Source: Polytrichum commune
Taxonomy: Eukaryota; Streptophyta; Polytrichopsida; Polytrichales; Polytrichaceae
Assembly: GCA_950295325.1 (NCBI GenBank)
Contig: OX485805.1
Coordinates: 3,164,501 to 3,228,500 of the forward strand
Reading direction: 5' to 3'
Length of the DNA: 64,000 nt
Below the pieces are notes generated by a model. It searched no databases and had not been told where the DNA came from. It saw nothing but the letters and a program-made list of their open reading frames with translations. A program made the translations under genes and the position numbers. Below, in pieces: positions 12,500-23,916 of the stretch (position 1 is its first letter; each line of letters opens with the position of its first letter).

Positions 12500-14790
12500 T
12501 CTTAACATATACGAAGCCTAAAGAGCGCGGCAGCTATACTAGTCCCTAGAATCTACCAATCCATAGATTATGGACTCTTAAGAGTTTAACAGCTCTGATG
12601 AACTAATCTTGGATAGATGAATACCCCTGTCAAATGGATGAATGACAGTTTGGCTGGATCCCTGTTCTTAAAATGGAGAATCCTTGGTTTTGGAGAGTGG
12701 GATCTATAGAACCTGTCAAATATGGATGAATGAGTATGGATGGATGAAATATAGGTCTTGACGAGAAGCGCTGCTTATTTGGATGGGCCTGGAGAAACTT
12801 CTAGATTTTTGGATATCATCCATAAATTTGGGGATGTCATTTGAAACCCTATTTGGTCAAAGAACCTAGGCTGACCTTTGTGGCTGTATTTGCTACATAA
12901 CACCTAATAAGTTTACCAAGGGATGATATAGTATCTTTTGAAGAAGGGCTTCCTTTAATTCGGTGGTGGATTTTAGTGCATGATTTTTTAGATTTAAAGA
13001 TGCCGGTATAAGTTCTATGTTATGGGACATGGAGTTGTGACAATTCAACACACGAGTGCCCTATAACTTAGATTCTATGCCATGGTACATGAGTCATGGC
13101 AATTCAATGCACGAGTCCCCAACAAGTATATATAAAAGTCATATGTATATGTGGTATGTATTTGAATCTAGGTAATTTCTTAGAATGTACAAGTACTTAT
13201 GGAGTGTTTTTGAAGTCTGGCACTTAATCCCTACCCTTAACTTCTTAGAGCCTGTTGTGGTTTCCTTAGACCATTTAAAAAGTAACATTTCTAGAGTTCA
13301 CAAATTTGATTGTACTTAAGAGTAAAGTTGTTGCTTACGATTTTAAGATCACATCAATGTGGTAGCAATATTCGATAATTTTCATGTTTATAATTGATTT
13401 AGAATCATTAGACTTCAAGAAATCGTGATAAATGTATCCAATAGAATTTTAGTTCAAAACTTTTCAAGATTATATCAAGAACATACATGCACTTTGACGT
13501 AAGGAAAGAAGTCCATAGAAAATTGACATGTTTCATATAAAAGTAATATGAAGTTACTTTATATGGTAATACATCAACAAAGGGAAAGGTTAGTTCTTTC
13601 TTGACTTCAATTTTTTTTTGTGAACAATCATCTTTTCATATTGGAATGGGATCATTGCCATTGACAAAAATAATTATTCATGAGGAATACAATGATACCT
13701 AATGTGACCTTCCTAACACCTTCCTTTTGGGTGAATTTGTCTTTGAGAGTCATTCATAAGCCCGAAATGGGCCTCTTAGGAAGCTAAGGGTTAACCCCTA
13801 AGTGCCCAAGCCTTTCGGAATGCACTTTTCCTAAGAAATATGTGCATGGCTTTAATACAATCCCCAATGGAGGAAATTGTCTTTTATCCAAAATCTAACC
13901 GTATAGATGTTTAAAGAACTTGTTTATTAGTATGCATACCAATTTTGAGACCGAGATTGCATAAGAGTTGTGAGATTCAAACAAGAGAAATGTATACATT
14001 CTTTATTTTGTATGCCGCCCCTCCCCACAATGTTGGTATGATTTGCTCATAAGTGTTTTTAGGAATTTGAGGTGACACGAACAACTCCAACATGTGAAAG
14101 AATGCGAAAATGTGATTCCAAAGACCGTATGTATGCATATATATAGAGCTATCCCAATCATTTCGCAATCCTCCTTGCAATTCTTGAAATGCATTTTCTT
14201 TATTTTAACACTTGACGATTTGATATTGCAAATTACTTCACATTGGTAATTGTGAATACTAATATTCGACGGTCAAAAATACGGATTTTTTTTTACTTTT
14301 TCCACTACGACACTTTTCAAAAGAAATGAATAATGAGAACTCTTTGGATGTCAAAAACAAGTACAATAGTCCAATTAGCTGAAACATTGAGGAAATAGTA
14401 AAGCACTTTCTCCACCCATTCCCTACATCACGGACATATATGCTTTTGCGACCCTCTCTAAAATCGAATATTTACTCTTTTTGGTAAAAAATGCCTCAAT
14501 CCAAAAGTTGCCCTTCCATGCTGCCCGCCAAAAAAATTTACGCGGTCAAAGAAATTTACCTGCCCACACACAAACGAGCCGAAATTTTTGACCATGTAGG
14601 GTTGCTCGGACACTTAGGGGTTAAAGGATCAAGGGCAATGTTCAATATTGAAGTCTTCAACACTTGTCAACTGCCATTTTGGCCGTCAGTATTTAATTTA
14701 TTTATTAAAGAAAAAATTTTTTTTTGGGGGGGGGAACACTTCACAAAAATGTACTCTACAAAGTTTCCACCAGTCATAGTGAAGGCCTCT
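12500..14790. other. No gene found
   Basis: Between 12400 and 12600 an approximately 80-bp motif containing 'aatccatagat..tggactcttaa' occurs about three times. The remainder is AT-rich without recognisable coding sequence. A palindromic 'taagggttaaccccta' lies near 13788. Confidence 0.5.
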
Positions 14791-14797
14791 CCAAAAA

Positions 14798-15163
14798 TTG
14801 TCTGTCACAAAATACAATGGCTGCAATTTGCAAATAAAAACATATCAGGACTCCAATCTTTGGGACGCTAGCAGACATTTCCAAATTCCAACAACTCCTG
14901 CAATTTCGATTCTACAACTTCGACTTGGCACTAACTGCAACTTCACATTGGCAAGCACAACTATATGTGAATGTGGATTTTCCAAAAAGAACTAGGTGAA
15001 GAGTGATCACAGAAGTCGATTGAAACTTGAAACATCGGATGCAATGATGCAAGTGTCATTATGCAGTCTTCCAATGGAAAATATGGATTGGGCTAGAATA
15101 TTTAACACTTGGAAATCGACCAAAAACCGGAGGGCTTTGCCTTTGGAGTTGGATGAAGATTAA
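14798..15163 (+). pseudogene. hAT-type transposase relic (ZNF862-like C-terminal dimerisation region)
   Basis: The frame reads LASTTICECGFSKKN, then an in-frame TAG at 14993-14995, then VKSDHRSRLKLETSDAMM, a spacer, WARIFNTWKSTKNRRAL and a final TAA near 15161. The family pattern I compare it with is 'S-T-A-E-C-E-R-G-F-S ... IK...R..L..ETLD.LM...L ... W...K.RR'. Only the C-terminal part is readable; the upstream sequence is too decayed. The single stop inside an otherwise good match suggests modest age. Confidence 0.7.
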
Positions 15164-15169
15164 GTGCAA

Positions 15170-16811
15170 TATGTAGGAAATCTAAACACTCTTAGTGCAT
15201 CATTTTATTGCACGTACTTCTTCAATATAGTGAGACATCACATTTTTTCCATATTCAAGAAAAAAATGGCCAATATCAAGTTTTTTTTTTTTTTAAGTTT
15301 GAAAGTTTGAGTGAAGTGTGATTATTTTGAAGCCCTTTTCACATTGAAATGCATGTGCACACTTCAAACTTGATCAAGGGGTTCAATAAGGACTCATCTT
15401 CTAGTCACAATCACATTTTTGTGCGTGCTCCCAAATGGAAGGTCCTTTTGACCATGCACTCACGTGCTCAAACTTACCCATGGTTTGAAGAGTCATAATA
15501 GGAGAGGACCGCCTAGAGGTTGAATGAGAAGGTAATAAGGCCTACCATGTGAATGGAAATAAAGAAGATGAGAATGTGCACAATTGCATGGATGTTTGCC
15601 CCTCGCATGGAACTTCGCCAAGAGCTTGCAAGGCCATGGAGGTGAGAATTTGTAGGCTTGAAATAAAATAAAAATGCTTGCCACCCAAAGCATGGAACTT
15701 CTCTTTGGTTTATGTTCATGAACAAATTGGTTGGTTTGGTCCCCATGACGGTTTGAGTACATAGATTTTCATAATCAAAATGCAACCATCTGAGATTTAC
15801 TCTAGTGAAAGAGACCGTACCTTCCCTTCTTAATAGTGTTATGATCATCTCAAAAGGCATCTTATTTTTTTCAAAGGCCAATCAAAAACGTCAAATTAGA
15901 GCAACTGAGGTATGTGGCACTTTCTCTTTAAGTGATTACACCAGGTTTTTGAATTGCATTCATTGTTGAACCAAAACGATTTAACGCATTTTGAGCACGT
16001 AGTCCCATATCTCATTATAATAGATGTCATTGTGGTGTTTAATATAAACTACTAACCTTGCCATATACCACCAAATTATTGGTGTCCAATGAAGAAGAGT
16101 GTCCACATAAGGGTGATATACCTTAACCCCTACACTAGAGAAATTCCAACAATCAAAACCTATGTTTATAAATCTAAAAAATGTCGTAAAGGGTCATAAT
16201 GACTATATATTTTTATGGTTATTATGGACGAGTTGTAACAAACATATAATGGTTTTGGACATGACGTGGCATTCTCGTCAACGTTGTCATATAGGACAGT
16301 CGTTAGGATCCCTTGCCATGTGGCTCCTATGTGGTAGCCACATGATGACTAGGCATCCATGTCACTATCCTATGTGGCAAGAGTGGCGTTGACGTCACAC
16401 CCCTTTTTAATCCCATGTGGACAATTATCATTGTGTCACGTTGCCCAAAATAATTACTCATTTGGTATTGTATATTGCATGTTTGTGCCATATGTCTTAT
16501 TATTACACGTACACGTGGCCATTGCCATCCACTAGGTGCTCATTGGTTCATATATGATCCCAAGTCTTGATAACTTGTTATGTTTTACCTCCTTGCATTT
16601 AGCAAAATAATGCCCCACCCTCTAGAAGTTTGGTGTCAATCAATTGTGGTTTTTAGGACTTTTGAATATGGACTATTATATGGTGTAGGTATTTTTTAAC
16701 TAGGATGAGGGGAGATGCTATAGTTGTTGGGTAGAGGTTAGCATGTTGGCACATTGGAGTGAGTGGGGAGTGAGTGGAGTTAGCATGTTGGCACATCGTT
16801 TTGTTCAATGC
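15170..16811. other. No gene found
   Basis: Short frames only. The stretch 15780-15900 loosely repeats 3070-3200 ('ccatct.agattta', 'agaccgtac.ttccc', 'ctcaaaaggca'), which suggests another old dispersed repeat. Confidence 0.45.
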
Positions 16812-16819
16812 ATTGGGTC

Positions 16820-17521
16820 CTCGGGGGGGGGGGGGGCAGTGTGTTAAAAAGTTAAGGATATAGGTGCGAACAACCACTATTTTATAGGGGGGTATTACTT
16901 TCAATTCTCTTCTTTTTTCACATGCTATCATTATAAAATTTTCTACTTTGAGTTAATAAAAAAATGGCTTGCATTACTTATAATTTCAAATTACTTATTA
17001 TTCCATACCCTATAGTACTTCAAAGATATCCAGTGCCATTTTTGATACCCTATATTACTCTTAAGTCCATTCATAATTTTTTGCCCCATGTTTTTAAAAT
17101 ACCCTATCATTTGTTCGCACGTATATTGCTACTCCAACCGATGACTAACCTCGGGGGGGGGGGGGGGTAGTCATTGGTCGGAGTAGCAATATACGTGCGA
17201 ACAAATGACAAGGTATTTAAAAAACATGGGGGCTAAAAATTATAAATGGACTTAAGAGTAATATAGGGTATCAAAAATAGCACTAGACATCTTTAAAGTA
17301 CTATAGGGTATGGAATAATAGGTAATTTGGAATTATAAGTAATGCAAGCCATTTTTCTATTAACCCAAAGTAAAATTTTTATAATGATAGCATGTGAAAA
17401 AAGAAGAGAATTAAAAGTAATACCCCCCTATAAAATAGTGGTTGTTCGCACCTATATCCTTAACTTTTTAACACACTGCCCCCCCCCCCCCGAGTGACTA
17501 CCCCCCCCCCCCCCCCCCGAG
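16820..17521. mobile_element. G-tract-ended hAT-like element carrying a nested inverted copy of itself
   Basis: The outer element starts CTCGGGGG at 16820 and ends CCCCGAG at 17521. It is flanked by the perfect 8-bp duplication attgggtc (16812-16819 and 17522-17529). A second copy, in reverse orientation, occupies 17150-17494 inside it. Removing the insert leaves an element of about 349 bp, close to the 345 bp of the insert. An 8-bp duplication points to the hAT superfamily; no transposase is encoded. Confidence 0.85.
17150..17494 (-). mobile_element. Inner, inverted copy of the G-tract-ended element
   Basis: It starts CTCGGGGG and ends CCCCGAG. It is flanked by tgactaac (17142-17149) and tgactacc (17495-17502), an 8-bp duplication with one mismatch. 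Its interior is the reverse complement of 16820-17149, so the region is a near-perfect palindrome with arms of about 330 bp. Confidence 0.85.
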
Positions 17522-17529
17522 ATTGGGTC

Positions 17530-18766
17530 CAAAGCTTCACAAAGATGCTTGTATCTTGTGTGCATGCATTGTTGTACTAATTCTTTCTATCATAGCAAGG
17601 ACATGTTATAACTCACTCACCAACCTTTTTTTTCCAAGGTATGTCCGTTCTCAACCTTCTTTTTATTCTTCTAGAAGAAGAACATAGTGTTCATGAAAAC
17701 GTCACATTCACATGGGATGTTTTTTTTCCTAGTCTTGTGGCACGCACTTGAACTTTGAAAAAAATTGTAGTTGGCAAAAACTTGTGTATCATAGTTGACA
17801 AAAGTTGCCTCTGAAGACAAATTCAACCAGCCTTCCTTGTACGACATATGTGACATTTTTACATGCCATGTGATGTTCTCATGAATATCATGTTGAAGAA
17901 GAAGAAAAGAACTCTGATCTCAAGATAAGACCAAGGATGGAGTGAATAGAGTGTTATGTTCGTAGAACATCCGTTGTCACGCCCAATGATAAATGATGGA
18001 GGATGTGAAACTACTTCATCATTTTTGTTCTTCTATTTCTCACTTCACTTAATTAATTCTAGGATTGACTTCATTCTTTAAAAAAATTGTTCAGTTCCAA
18101 AACATACCCCTTCCTCCTCCGTCCACAAATGTCAATTCAATGAAATTCCTTTTCACGTAGTATACAAAAAGAATTACCTGGATTTGTTTCTAAACACACT
18201 TCTATTCTTTGTTATACTATCTAGACTTGAGCCAAGGATGTTTTACGAACATACACTCTATTCACTCTAGCCTCTTTCGGAGACCGGAATTCTTCTTCTT
18301 CCTCTTCTTCTTCTTCTTCTAGACTTGAGCTCCAAAAACGTTGTTGAAGAATTGACAAAGAAAAGACTCTTACGATTCTAGATTTTTATTTTTATTTTTT
18401 TCTTGGAGCCTAGTGCCAAAAGCATCTAATATAATCGTTAAGAAATATGCTTTGTGATTCTAAAAGACAAAATTATAAATCAACCAAATTGGAATCATTA
18501 TCTAAAACGATCAAATTCGAGAGGTTTCTATAATTTTTGTCTCGTAAAGTAGTAGATTTTGAGATTTTGCGGTGTGTTTCTTGCAGTGGCTTCATGGCAT
18601 GCCACTATCATTAGATTCTTATCAAGTCACTCATATTTAGGGGATTATCTCGCTAAGATTGGGGTAGAACTATGGTGGTAGGGCTGGTATTGGGGTGGAA
18701 AGGGTGTAGAGATTGTTGTCAGTTTTGGTGTGTTTGTTCATTTATTTTTTGCATAAATAAATTTAT
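17530..18766. other. No gene found; microsatellite
   Basis: A CTT-rich microsatellite lies at about 18290-18320. No coding sequence is recognised. Confidence 0.5.
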
Positions 18767-18774
18767 GCATAAAC

Positions 18775-19020
18775 CTCGGGGGGGGGGGGCAGTGTGTTAA
18801 AAAGTTAAGGATATAGGTGCGAACAACCACTATTTTATAGGGGGGTATTACTTTCAATTCTCTTCTTTTTTTCACATGCTATCATTATGTAAATTTCTAC
18901 TTTGGGTTAATAGAAAAATGGCTTGCATTACCTATAGCTCCCATGTTTTTAAAATACCCTATCATTTGTTCGCACGTATACCGCTACTCCAACCAATGAC
19001 TACCCCCCCCCCCCCCCGAG
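18775..19020 (+). mobile_element. Third, internally deleted copy of the G-tract-ended element
   Basis: It has the same ends (CTCGGGGG...CCCCGAG) and the same internal start 'cagtgtgttaaaaagttaag'. It lacks about 100 bp of the middle. It is flanked by the perfect 8-bp duplication gcataaac (18767-18774 and 19021-19028). Confidence 0.85.
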
Positions 19021-19029
19021 GCATAAACA

Positions 19030-19780
19030 TGCCGCATAAATTCATTCATTTAAGTGCATATGTTTGTCCATTTATTTTGTAAGGTTTTATGATTGCTGTA
19101 GGGTTGTATGTGATAATATTAAGGTTATATTTGTCTTGGATGATTTGTTGTGGTTGGAGTGCAAATGTGTATGTTGTAGGTGGGGTATTTAGGTTGTGAA
19201 CACAAATGTTTGTCGTGAGCACATGTTTGAGTTGGTTATAGTAGTTTGGCCATTGGGATTTTAGTGCTAATTGGAAGGCATTTGACTTGTAAGAACTTGT
19301 GTAGTAATGTTGAGGTCATCTTCCTGAACATGATACATTACAATGTTACACCCCCAACATTCCAATTTGATTGGAATGATATGGCTAATGGCCTTTGGTT
19401 CATGTTACTCGATCCAGTTTATGAGTTCTCACTTTAAATTGGTACTTTGATGGTAGTATTAATTTGTGTACATTATGTTCGTATTGTCTTGGGTCTTCAC
19501 CTTGGGTCCACTGAGTTGTCTTGTGAAGTGTATCTTCTCTTTGTTAGTGGAAAATACTATTTGATGCCCCCAAATAATAATAATAATAACATTAATTATT
19601 ATTATTATTATGGTCTTTGATTGAAAACTATAGCTACTAAATTGTTGTCTTCATCAACCTAAATTTTTTTGGGGGTTAATTGATGAAATTTATCAATTTG
19701 TGAGCTTTCAAGCTTAGATTGCATATTTGATTCATTTAAGCGACTAAATTATTGATCAGAGTTTGGCATTCGTAAGAAAA
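19030..19780. other. No gene found
   Basis: This is AT-rich sequence with an (ATT/AAT)n microsatellite forming a small palindrome at 19573-19611. Confidence 0.5.
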
Positions 19781-19784
19781 TATG

Positions 19785-20690
19785 CTCATTGCTACATCAT
19801 CTATGGTATTTAGTGTCACTTACCATTCAAGTTACACAATGCTACACTGACTCTCAAATCTAAGTCACTGACTCACCCCATCAATTTTCAAACACAATGC
19901 AAAGCAGATAAAATCAAACTATCATTTGTATAAGTTAATTGTCATAGTCCAGTACATTAATTCCAAAGTCTCATGTCTACTGCAAAACTACACATGAAGA
20001 AATAATGATTTGAAGAGAAGTACATACATTGACTCAATTTTGTAACCTACATCTACCTATAGATCAATAATCTGTCCACCCTCGTTAGAAGCTAAAACAA
20101 CTTGGATACGATTTGGCATCCTATGATAGAACTTTTGAGATATCTCAAGCGTGATGGAATAGAAAGAAGCTTACACACGCTCCCATAATTGATGCATTCC
20201 TTTGGCTAGTGTTGGATACTCATTCAATTTATGTTTCACAAGTGTCACACATGCTTAATTGGATTTATGTTACGTGATTGAGGAGGCCAAGCAAGCACAT
20301 GAAAACTTTGCATTGACAAGCACTACTTGACTAATTTTGCAGTATGTTTAAAATTATTATCATGTTAAAATATGACACAAGAAGGGTTGAAACGGTACCA
20401 TTCAATTGTCGTCATGATCCCATCTTGAAGAATGCTAAGATACATAGCTTGCGTCACTTTCCCCACTATCTTGCACATGTAACCCATGCCATGGGAAGTC
20501 ATACAACCCCACACAAAAATTGCACCACCTCCATGTTTAACCGTCTAACTCACATGATGAACTGGTAGTTGAGATTCTCCAACCCTCACTCAAGACCAAG
20601 CATGGTCATCAGACTGAAATCAATTTATCTTAGTCTCATCACTAAAAATCACCCTTTACCAATCATGGAAGATTTGTGTTACAATTGAAA
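19785..20690 (-). pseudogene. Tc1-like (DD34E) transposase relic
   Basis: Read on the minus strand, the decayed frames give FSDET with the first catalytic Asp (codon 20640-20638), then KHGGGAIFVWGCMTSHGMGY, then HDNNFKHTAKLVK with the second Asp (20361-20359). WPPQSRNINPIKH follows, in which the catalytic Glu position is Lys (20256-20254). Exactly 34 residues separate the second Asp from that position, as in Tc1-type enzymes. The end reads MPNRIQVVLASNEGGQ, the usual Tc1 C-terminal pattern. Several stops and frameshifts make it inactive. Near 19787-19845 lies a sequence like the ends of the MITEs at 46.9 kb, probably one terminal repeat. I could not find the other end. Confidence 0.85.
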
Positions 20691-20699
20691 ATATAATGT

Positions 20700-22265
20700 G
20701 AAAATGATCCTTCATAGTTATCTTCACCATACTTTGTTTGGAGTTACCCTTTTTAAGGTGGGGGGGGGGGGACACATTCCAATTGTTTACAAAACGAAGT
20801 CACTTCATGCTTTGGATCCATAGATACTTCATTGTTTGGGATATTGTGATCATAACATTACTCAAGTAATGAACTATGTTCATGGGCACAACAATAGATT
20901 TGAGAATAAAGACTCTGGATGCCAACATCCCACTGCTTCAAATTGAATATGAAGTCAAGATAGCTGAATGCAAGTAATGTTATGATTGACTGATGATGAG
21001 TATATTACATCACATTACATCCCATAGGTCGTAACATGCTCTTGCTTTATTCTAGATACCTCTACACCGATATGTGCAATTAAGTTGTATTGACTATCCA
21101 CACCATTTTGGATATTTCTGACCATGGTAACAAAATACATGATTTTAGTTATTTATTTATTTATCGGGGTTGCCACATGGATTCAAATAAACGAAGTCGT
21201 AAGTTTTGTAGTCTGATTTTGACCCAAAGTAATTTGCATGGGTAAAGAGGCAACCTATTCATAAAGGCAACTAATTGCACATACCAGTGTAGAAGTTCTT
21301 TGAACTGTGAGAATTGGAATTTTAAGGAAATGGTGCATGAGAACTTCATATTGACTTACTTTGGATTTGGACCTGCAGTGTCCAAGTCCAAGTGCAATGT
21401 CCAATTTTCCAATCAAGTCAAATTAATCAAGTCTCAATCAATGGGCTAGCTCAATTTGCAGTTACATCGGTCACCCTAATATAAACTGCCACTTAACTTA
21501 CACCACCTGCTTGTATTGTGACAAGCTGGACAAATAAGTACAGCCACAGGTACATTCTAAGATATTCGAAGATATACATTCTAAGAGATAGTGGTTTCAA
21601 GTTAAGGAAACCTTAGATTCTTAGTATAGGCAACAGGGCAATTCGTAAACGGTGTCCACTTAATGACCGAAAAGAATCACTTGGAGGTATTACCAAAAAG
21701 CGATCCTCGTAAGCAGAGCTAGGAGTGACCTCAAAAAGGTCCCAAAAAAAAGAAGAAAAAAGAACGTGGCAATTAAAGACTTGATTTGAAGAATCAACCC
21801 CTATGATCTCCTCTATTATGTCAAGTTTGTGCAATCCATACCCATGCAAATGGGAATGTGTGTACCCAACAAGCCCACCGCTGTGGTTGCTTAAGCTAAG
21901 CAGTTATCATACAGTCATTTTGTCGTCTAATTAAGGTATCCTTGGTGAAAATCAAGAGTAGTATATCAATGTAACTTGGTCACCTCTCGAATGCCTTCGT
22001 CCAACCTGAAAAGATTATACACAAATACTAGTCCTTATCTCAAAGGTGTACCTGAAACTCTGAATTGTCTGGCAGTTGAGAAGGGAAAATTTGTAGGCTC
22101 CAAGTTTTATAAACTATGACTTTACTTTGAGAAACGTTTAGTGTCATAACATTTTGCAAACCAGGGCTCATAATGGTCCATGCTGGAATCCATCCCAACC
22201 TTCTATGTACAGCTCTTTGGATTTCAAGGCTAGAAGGATTCTAGGAAATTGTTGCATGACTATCA
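20700..22265. other. No gene found
   Basis: A G-tract lies at 20759-20770. The minus-strand frames at 21161-21349 and 21613-21849 have no recognisable features or splice partners. Confidence 0.45.
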
Positions 22266-22270
22266 GTAAC

Positions 22271-23537
22271 CAACAGGTTGCACGAGAATCCCCCTCCCCG
22301 CTGAGGACTTCCTGATCTCCAATACCTGAAATAGTTTGAAGTCCAATTTATTAGTTCCTCTTGAATCTTTACAAACAGCCAGGTTTCGCAGCTGACAACA
22401 GAATTGTTTTTTTATGAGAAAGTTACAACATTCATACTTTGCATAAAACATACCAGCAGAATGTTTATTAGAATGTGCCTGCCAGACTGGGCATAGTCTC
22501 TTCGTTCCATAAGGCTATTTGAGCTTTATAAGGTAGTCATTCATGCTTGTCTGACTATTTGTGAGCAAAATTCCTCATAGCAGAATGTTATGGTAAAGGG
22601 GGTCTCTCTTTAGAGGGCATGTTAGTTCCCGTAAAGCTCGTGCCTGCCAGAACAAGTCAGACAACCTGGAGATTATAATCCATTAACAGCACTCTGTTCT
22701 AAATTTTTATTGCATATTATCCCATTGCAAAAGCATATACCATTTAGAGCTGTCAGCCTTCGCAACGGATTAGAAATAATAGTTAAAAGGGGGATCTGCT
22801 GTAGATATGAAACCATCACCCTCTGGACCCCCTCAACTTATTTATCAAGGAAGTTCTGTTTGATCTCCAAAACCTTGATGCCTAGAAATACGTCAAATGT
22901 TCACAGTTAATTTCTAAAAGAAGTCCTGATTGACCCTTGAATCTGCACAATGTGTGCCTAAATGCACAGGATTTTCCAGCAGGTTCAGGGACAAACCTCA
23001 AGTTCTCTGAATCCTGCCTCCCTCCTTTCCCTAAAGATTTCTTTCACAGGGAGCCCACCCATATGTTGTTCAACTACATGGTTGCTGTTGAGCACAAGCA
23101 CCGACAAAAAGATAAGAAGACCATTGACAATATCATAAGATACTACCACAAAATAAATCTACAGATTGTTGGTAGGCATAACACCTAAAATACAAAAGCA
23201 TGGTCACTAATGTGTTGAAATTGAAGTTATGACATAAACAATGCATGTTGCATCACCTCCCTCTGGAAAGTAGACATGAAACACATAGATCGTCAAATCC
23301 ATGTAGTAGCTATGGCATTGTGATTTATCCTGCATCACCCTACAAACAACCAAAATAACTTCATACCTGACAAAAATTTGGTAAGTCAGAGCGTCTGCCA
23401 CGATTTAGCCCACAGTGGACTTGCCTGAAGCCATCATACCAATGAGGAAAATTGGAGTGTCATTATTGAACTCCAGCACCGCCTTTGCTTTGTCCTCCAG
23501 TTGGTTCTCAAATTCTCTTACTCCTTCGAAACAATAG
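22271..23537 (-). pseudogene. Broken shikimate-kinase-like gene
   Basis: One exon is clear, 23537-23367: acceptor TTATGCAG, 171 nt, donor AG|GTATGA. It reads FENQLEDKAKAVLEF, then IFLIGMMASGKSTVG with a P-loop, then a TAA stop (23407-23405) where shikimate kinases normally have Lys before ILA/IVA, then IVADALTYQIFV. A second, shorter candidate exon at 22325-22271 reads AGRGILVQPVG, comparable to the TGGG(A/G)V.RPV segment of the family but with about eight residues missing. Middle and last exons were not found. The P-loop plus the 'ADALTY' context favours the plant shikimate kinase or SK-like family over other P-loop kinases. It lies about 380 bp downstream of GMI1 on the same strand. Confidence 0.65.
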
Positions 23538-23916
23538 CTGCATAACAAGATAGGAAGAATAACAATGAGAGTCTGCCATCACCGCTTTGCAAATGCTCTG
23601 CGGAACCTTGAAGTCCAAAACTACCAAGCATTTGATAGATAAGTCACAAAATAAGCATCTTAGTCCTGTGGTGACTGACAACTTTACAGTGCGACAGAGC
23701 CAACATACAGTAATGATTGCGATTTCTTCAAAAATGCTAAGAGGTTCGAGTTTACGTTTCCTTTACATTCATTCAAGAATTGAAGCACAGATTGTGAACT
23801 TATCACATAGATAGCATGCACAGCAGTGATCATTAACATTTAAAGAAACTTATGTTCATCGTCAGTGTTCAAGTGTGAACACTTGTCTCAAAATTCAAAC
23901 TAACAACTGAATTGTC

